DNA of 13,595 nt from Dunaliella salina (Eukaryota; Chlorophyta; Chlorophyceae; Chlamydomonadales; Dunaliellaceae). Below, in pieces: positions 1 through 6,800 of the stretch. The stretch lies in contig MU069597.1 in the NCBI GenBank assembly GCA_002284615.2, forward strand, positions 103,114 through 116,708, read 5' to 3'. The notes under the pieces were generated by a model. The model made no database searches. It saw only the letters and a list, made by a program, of their open reading frames with translations, and was not told where the DNA came from. The number at the start of each line of letters is the position of its first letter. The first letter of the stretch is position 1. The translations under genes were made by a program, and so were the position numbers.

Positions 1-39
<39 letters not shown>

Positions 40-62
40 TGTGTATGTGTGTGTGTGTGTGT
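1..62. repeat. (TG)n microsatellite, interrupted
   Basis: Alternating TG from the first base, perfect to about position 32, then broken by an extra G and by one TA step. It ends just before a CAG at 68-70 that could serve as a splice acceptor. The repeat starts at the window edge, so its full length is unknown. Any reading frame through it (Val-Cys repeats) is a by-product of the repeat. Confidence 0.95.
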
Positions 63-129
63 TACAACAGGTTTGCATGCATTTCCAGTGATGGCGCAGG
101 ATATCTGAGAGCCCGTGCTTTTGTTGCAG

Positions 130-828
130 TCCCACATGCAAACGCAGTTACCATTTGTGGCACGCACCCTGGATCTTCGTTGCCCAAGCCACTGCCTGGG
201 ATCAGGCCAGCTGCTGACAATGTGCACTGTGAGGACCTCCCTGATATCGTGGCTTTGAGGATGGGTGCTGAGGGGTCCACAGCAGAAGGGACGGAGGCAG
301 ATGAGGGCGCTGCCAGTGCATGTGCACCCACAGCAGAGGCGCAACAGATTGCCGCCAGGAGCTGGGGGACGGAGGTGCAGGATGGACCTGCAGGTGGGGC
401 ATGTACCCAGGATCATTCATCCGCGTCCCCCAACAGGACAGCGCACACGGCAAGCACTGTGGGCATGGGAGGGGAGGATTCTGTGACTGCTGGGCCTCCC
501 TTAAATCCTGCTGCAGGGGTTGGTCCTGCTGCTGTTGCTGGAGCTCAGGTGAGGCTGCAGAAGCATGACGCAGCACAGGAAGCAGCCGCTGCCGTTCAGG
601 GGGCAGCAGCAGCAGCAGCAGCAGCAGCCTCAGGATCTGTGGCAACAGGAGCAGGCAAAGCGACAGGCCCTCCAGTCTTTAGATGGAGGAAGCACCCACA
701 CAGAGCGGCTTCATCCCCGGACATATCAGCAAACATGACTACATCGGCAGAGCAGGCATTAGGCGACGCTGAGTTTGGAGCAAGTGAACTCTGGTCTAGG
801 CAGAAGCCCAGTACTTTCAAGTGCAAGA
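130..828 (+). CDS. Candidate exon 1: Ala-rich low-complexity region
   Basis: An open frame runs from near the window edge to a stop at 861-863. It has an acceptor-like TTTTGTTGCAG ending at 129 and a good donor (AAGA, then GTGAGT) after 828. The product has no recognised domain. It is rich in Ala, Gly, Ser and Thr, with an Ala9 run coded by (GCA)8-GCC and Arg/His-rich patches near FRWRKHPHR. It is probably disordered, like the long linkers common in green-algal signalling proteins. An acceptor at 70, just after the TG repeat, would extend the exon 5'. The exon ends with one base (A) of a split codon, which fits the two-base start of exon 2. Its link to the cyclase is inference from phase only. 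Confidence 0.4.
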
Positions 829-3800
829 GTGAGTGGCACCAGGGGGCTGGGCTACCCAAATAAAGACTCAGCGATCATTCATCCAAAAGGTCAAGCTGTC
901 TGTTGTGAGTCTTGACTGATTGCCAAGCTGCTTTTCATATCGGAGCATTGCTTTGCAATGAACATCTGCATGTTGCTTGTGGTGGAGCAGTGCTAGCGCA
1001 AGCTTGTCGCGCAGTGGGAAGCCTTCCCTTAAACTAAGAAGCAGACTGGGCAGCAAGAAGGTGTATAGCTGAGGAATGCAAGCGGGGACCTTTGGCAGAA
1101 AGAGTCCTTTGTTGCCTAAGCTATCATTCAAGAAATCCAGGAGCAAACCCCAAGATGCAGCTCGCCTCTTTTTCAGTCTATGCCATTGAGCTTCAAGTGC
1201 TCTACCTCAGCTCCAGGCCTTTAAGTTGGCATAGGGTGAAGATATGCATGTGCATGTCTTGTGTCCCGGGGTATGACCTTGCCCCATCAGCACTTTTTTT
1301 TTACAGAGGTGGAAGTGTAACTTGATCTTTAAATGACAAGGCCATGTAGGATGATTCCAGCACAGCTCAGATTTAATCAAATTCACATGCTAGGGAGAGG
1401 GGGCTGCTGCCCTGGAAAACTCTAATCAATCAGAGTTCACTTGCTGCTTATCCTCTGTGCCTCCCTCCACATGTGACCCGCATCTGCCTTTGCTCCAGCA
1501 AAAGCTCAATGTGCCAGACCCCAAATGTGTTAGTAGGCCATGCACATGTGCAGGTGTGCGTTGGAGCGTCTCGGGGGAGTCCCAGGCGACCACCCCCAGT
1601 TATCCCCACTTTCGGTTTTGTGATTCCAGGCCTTGTATTTCCAATGGGTCCGAGCAGAGCAGGTGAGCTGCTGTGTGCATGGCTCTAGGGAGTAATTGGC
1701 TGTGCCTCTTTCCTGTGTTGCTGTTGTGCTGTGCATGCAAGCGCTCAGGATTTGCCTTTTTTGTGTATCCAGGCCTTGGCTCTGGCAATTCTTTTCAAAG
1801 CACTCCCGCCACGCCTCATAAATAACGCCCTGAGTGCTGGTGCTGCCAATCTTTTGTAATCACCTCGTTGTCGCTGCCATGGCAGCAAGCTTCAAAACCC
1901 TTGTTTTATTCCGGTTGCATCGTGAGACGCGTGAGGAATGGTGTTTTACACAGGGAAAAACATAAGCACTCAACCTAAACTCTAACCCTGAAACCTAACG
2001 CAAGCGTGGAGCTCATTTGTTTTTTGCTTCCTCCCAGCAGGCCTTCCCCTCCTGCCCGGCACTCTGCCACAGAGGGAAAAGCAGGCTGGCCGCGACCCTC
2101 AGCTATCACTTCCTCCCTGAGAATGCCCTGTCCACCGGGCCGCTCCTCTGCCAGCACGCACAGTAAGGAAGATGAGGGAGGAGGGAGCTTGAGGAATGGG
2201 GATGCATGTGATACCACACAACTTGATGTCACCGCATCACCGGAAATTATCAAGCCTTCACTGAGACGGAGCAAATCCTTGTCAGGCGCGAACCCTCGTG
2301 CGCACTCCCGGCGGAGCTCCCTTCTCATGTGAGTTGTGCAGGCTAGAGGTGCTTTGAGATTGTACTTCGAGATCAGCATGTGCATTTGTGTATGCGCATT
2401 TTTTGGTATGAAGAGCCCCTGCTTTACTGCTCCCAAACTATGGTCACGCTGTCACCTCCTGAACCGGGGTCGAGCGTCAAGCCCCACCCATGATTCTCCT
2501 GTGTAAATCACTCATGCAGCACTCCAATCAAGCGCCTCGTGTTTACAAGTGCTAGAAAACCCTTGTCACACAATCGGCCTCATGCACGTTGCACACTTCA
2601 CGTTAAAACTTTCAACTAAAGCCCGGAGGAAACATGCTGGTTTCCTTTCCTGACTGACAAAAGTTGAGTGAATGTGGCCTTACTTTTAGGGAGAGTGCAC
2701 TGGAAAAGACTGAAATCGAGTGTGGACAATTCCTCGATGAAGCAAAGGTGCACACATGGGCGTTCATTGGCAGGTCAAACGAGGCAATAGAGCGCTTCAA
2801 GAACGGCAACGACGAGGCTAAGACGCGGACGGTAGCTCTCTTGAGGTCCCTCTCACAGCAGGTGCTCATTGTGTTCTACCCATCTGTTCTGCGTGTTTGC
2901 GTGCAAGTTGTGAAGTGCCTCTGTTTATTCCAAGAGGGGCGCAAGTTACCTGTATGCGTGAAATGCGTTTGCTTGGATGTATGCGCCTTGTTTAGAAAAG
3001 ATGCTAGGGGTAGTGCTGATGCCGATGTAGTGCCCCTGCCAGGGTTGGGTCATTAGCGGGTTTGCGAGTTACCAATCATGTACAACGTTTAGAATAAGTT
3101 CGTTGCTGGCATGCAAGTTCATGGAGGGTCATTTTGGGGAGGGAGGGTCTTGAGTGGGAGGGACCCTGGGAGGTGTCCCCACTAGCCCCCAGCCATCCCT
3201 CTCTCCCTTGAGGACCAGGTGAAATTTAACCACACTAAGAGGAATGGGTCTGAAATTTAATATTGGTTCAGCTTAAAGGCCTGCATCGATGGGGCTGCAT
3301 CGATGGGGTGTCTAGCAGGCGCAGAATGAATGCAAGCAGTGTGGCATGCTCGCATGGAAGTGCAACGCGCATAGGGCTGAGGTTCTTGCAAGTCCTTGGC
3401 GCCAGGATTGAAGGATGTACAGCAGCTGGGGACGAGCTGGAGCCAGAGAAGATGCTGATGCAGCAGCATGTTCATCCTGCTAAATTGGCACTTGTGTGAC
3501 ATTTCTCAAGCAAGGGGGCCTTGCTCAGCACAATCTTGCTCCTGAACGCTGTCCACCTGAGCACCAACAGCATTTCTGTGCACGCCAATCCTCTACTTGT
3601 CATCAGCAGCTCCTGGATGTGAGCAGGATTGGAAGAACTTGGTGCACAAACCAACAGCAGGAACCGCCTCACAACCAGCAACGCCACTGACTGGGTATGT
3701 CTGTACAGCATCTTGAGTTTGTTCAAGGACACTCAGGGATTGGAACAGATGGGCATACTCAGTTTTGGATGTCTCTTTAGGGGCTCAACTTAGGGGCTCA

Positions 3801-6800
3801 AACGCTATGAATGGGGCCTGCCACAAAAAATTTGTTGCTCGCCCTTTCAGTATTTGGGCAATTTAACAAGCTTACAGGTCTACCCTCTTTTTGCCAAATA
3901 GCCACATGTCCGTTTGCTTCATAGCCACTTGTGTCTATGTTCACCCTGACCTGGAGCGAGCGTATTTACAAAAAATAGCTGCACAAGCACATGACAAAAA
4001 CACCTTGTGCTTTTTGATTCACAAACAAATTGTGGTGTGCTTGATTGCCCATGCCCTGCACAGGTGAACTTTGCTGAGAAGATGTCCCTAGCCTCCGCTC
4101 ATACAGGGGCTGGCAGCTTGCAACCAGTCTTAAGCCTCCCGGGTAGGTACTCACAAATGGCATCCCACTCCTGCTGCCTTAAGGGCATAATGGAGGAACA
4201 ATATGAGCACACAGAGTCACAACCACTGGGAATTCAATTCAATCTGCACGCATACTGGTAACACAGTCCTAGCTAAGTTTCTGAGGTGTATGAAAGCATG
4301 TTTGTGTGTTTGTTGCGTGCTTGTCCAGTCCAAGAAGAGTGGGAAATGACCTCTGAACCTCTGGGTTAGGCAATTTTCATCAAACCCATTTATCCTTTTC
4401 TGGTGGAAGCAGACTTGCCCCTCGGGTCCCAACTTGATTATTCATGGGACACCTATTGCAGGATACTTAATTGGTTAGATAGGGTTACATAGATGTACCT
4501 GCCAGGAAAATTTAAGGGTCTCCCTAACTAATGTATCTATGCAGTCCTGCCCTATGCTCACGGAGGTGCATATTTCCTCTGCAAATATGGCAATGTTGCA
4601 GTGGTAAACAATTTCTCCTTGGAAGCAGGAGGGTGCCAAGAGCCTACTTTTTTGATGGCACGTGTCAATCCGATTAAGAACTATGTACTCAGAATTCTGA
4701 GATCAAGAGCTACCAATTGGTCTGTATATGTGTCCAATCGGAGAAGGTCGGTGGGGGTGAGTGGGCGAGGGGGGTCTGCAATTTTTGGGACCCCTCCTCC
4801 AGAATTTTACTGGGCTACGTTTACAGTATTTGAATACATCATCGGATTCCTGAGCTCGAGAACTGTCGATTGGCACCCTTTTCATGGTTTTGAGTCAAAA
4901 AGGTGGGCAAGTTTTTTCAATTGGAAATTTGTGAGTATGGACAGTCCTTAGCTTTGCTAGAGTGGACAATTCTCTGCAGTGCCCTGCAGTACGGTGTGGT
5001 GCCTACAGCACGTTCTCAAGCAAGCCATGCATGAAGGATAGAGCAGCATGCAACGACCACCCTGTGGAGTGCCCTCATGAGGGATGCAAGATGGTGGTGT
5101 GGACCTATGGCATGGCTGCGCACTACAAAGCCAAGCACCCAGAGCAGCCCCCACCTCCACCACCTTTCCTAGAGGACAGCAAGGAGGCAAAGCACATGGC
5201 AAAGCTGAAGGAGAGTGTGCAGCAAAAGAGCGTTTAGACGGCTAGAATGAGTTGGTTTGAGGAACATATTGGCTGACCTGGCTATCTCAATTTTGTTTTT
5301 GCCCCATAACTCCGCTGCAACTCACTATTTCAGAGCGGTGAATGTGCAGATGGATGGGAAATTAAAATAGGAGCAGATTGGTACCCTTATCATCTGGATT
5401 GGGGCACTGGAAGGGGGTTTTTGGGGGTGAATGGGTCCCTCAGGGGGGCCCCACCCAAAATTTTCACGTGCCGTCAGACAGGATTTTTCTTGGCACCCTC
5501 CTGTTGGAAGACAGGTATTTTCAGGATGCTCATTGCATAGGTTGCCCCAGACCTTGGACACTCAAGCTTGGCCATCATGGCCATACCTGATCATAGCGTA
5601 AGGATTTTGATGTCCAAGATTAAAGGCATACTGCCAAATTTGCTGTGGAGTAAAGCCCGGTTACCCATCTCGATTGAAGCTATTGAAGTCTGAGGGACTC
5701 TCAGCAAGCCGGAACCACCCGCAGAGCAATTGGATTTCTTCAGTTAGGCCGCTCCTAGGCCCCCGATTCAGCGATTGCTTGAGCATGAACGTGACGAGTG
5801 AGCTCATGCTGTCAGGTGCCGTCGCGTGGGTGTGGAGTGGCCAGGCTGGATTCCAAGGACGTCAATTTCTTGGCTCCCAAGCAAAAACTATTTCCCAGGG
5901 ATGGGTCATGCGTGGATACGCGTATTGATATGTATCGTTAAAGTTGACGTACAAACGCTTATGCCAGAAATGGCTGTTTGCCAAACGTCAGGGATCACAT
6001 CTGCAGGAAGTGCCTCGCAGGCCCGTCCTGGGACCTTCATTCCGACTTTCGGTGCTTCCTCTCAACAATTTCAACATGCTGTGCCCCAAATTCTTCTCTG
6101 CATTGTCCTCGTTGCCTGTTAACCACTCTTCCCCCATGCTGCTGGATTCTCCAGCCCTGGCTGCTACCCCTCATCCTTATCCAGAGCTATTCAAGCCTGT
6201 ACCTTCCTTCTGGACCCTTTTCTTTCGGAGGCATGTTCAATGTATATGACCTTTGTGGATGCATGGGGGGTGGTTCGTGGGTGGTTGGAACCCCCTCCCT
6301 TGCGGGCCTCAACCACCCGAGACCCTCCCAGCCCAAACAGGCCCTCTAAATTTGCGTATGTAAACAGCGTATGCTTATTCCACACATATGTACGTGTTTG
6401 GTTAAGTCCAAGCCCATACATGACCCTTATTCCTGACAATATTTGCCCTCTACACGCGCGTGTGTAAACAATGTATGCTTACTTCACATGTACACACGCG
6501 TTTGGTTAAGCCCGAGCCCAGACATGACCCATCCCTGCTTATACCTGACAATACTTCCCACTGCATCTCCCAATCACAAACATTGAAATTCCCTTGATTA
6601 AGGATTTTGCTTTGCAAGCATGCCAAGTTTCAAAGCAAGGCATGCAAAGGGTGGGCCATGCTGGCCATGTGCTGCTTTGCTACCGGACAAGAAAGTTTCA
6701 GAACACTTTGCGAACGGCCAAAAGGCGGTGCTGCATGGAACTTTTTGCTTAGCCTGCATGCTGATTTTCAGGGCAAGGGGTGGGCTGGGCGGGCCAGGGC

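Larger units (their letters stand above)
2862..4063 (+). other. Intron 4 (candidate, 1.2 kb)
   Basis: Runs from donor GTGCTC to acceptor CCCTGCACAG. It contains a G-rich tract at about 3135-3180, a small duplication (GCATCGATGGGG twice, about 3284-3309) and a 3' fragment of an interspersed repeat (3771-3826). Two short open frames, 3263-3499 (+) and 3496-3690 (+), have no recognisable product. Confidence 0.4.
4611..5516 (+). mobile_element. Mobile-element-like structure with inverted arms and an internal zinc-finger-like frame
   Basis: CAGGAGGGTGCCAAGA at 4626-4641 recurs as its exact reverse complement at 5488-5503. Just inside each arm GGCACGTG (4657-4664) is mirrored by CACGTGCC (5465-5472). 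The two shared blocks, separated by similar distances, define arms of about 40 bp. The interior carries a Cys/His-rich open frame (4962-5237) and G-rich segments near both arms. This fits a small DNA transposon or foldback-type element. The outer ends and target-site duplications were not resolved, and the family is not identified. Confidence 0.5.

Noticed and set aside
202..645. Minus-strand Leu/Gln-rich frame opposite exon 1
   Set aside because: It is the antisense of GCA-rich sequence (CTG/TGC runs) and has no independent signal.
857..864. AATAAA-like word after the stop of the first open frame
   Set aside because: Green algae mostly use TGTAA as polyadenylation signal, and a GTGAGT donor lies just upstream, so an exon boundary is the better reading.
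1285..1320. Poly-T tract followed by ACAG, resembling a strong splice acceptor
   Set aside because: The sequence after it meets a stop within a few codons in the frame tested and has no donor that would make a phase-compatible exon.
1971..2000. Telomere-like CCTAAAC / CTAACCC / ACCTAAC words
   Set aside because: The units are irregular and short. They sit just upstream of the exon 3 acceptor, where CTAAC words are better explained as branch-site-like sequence.
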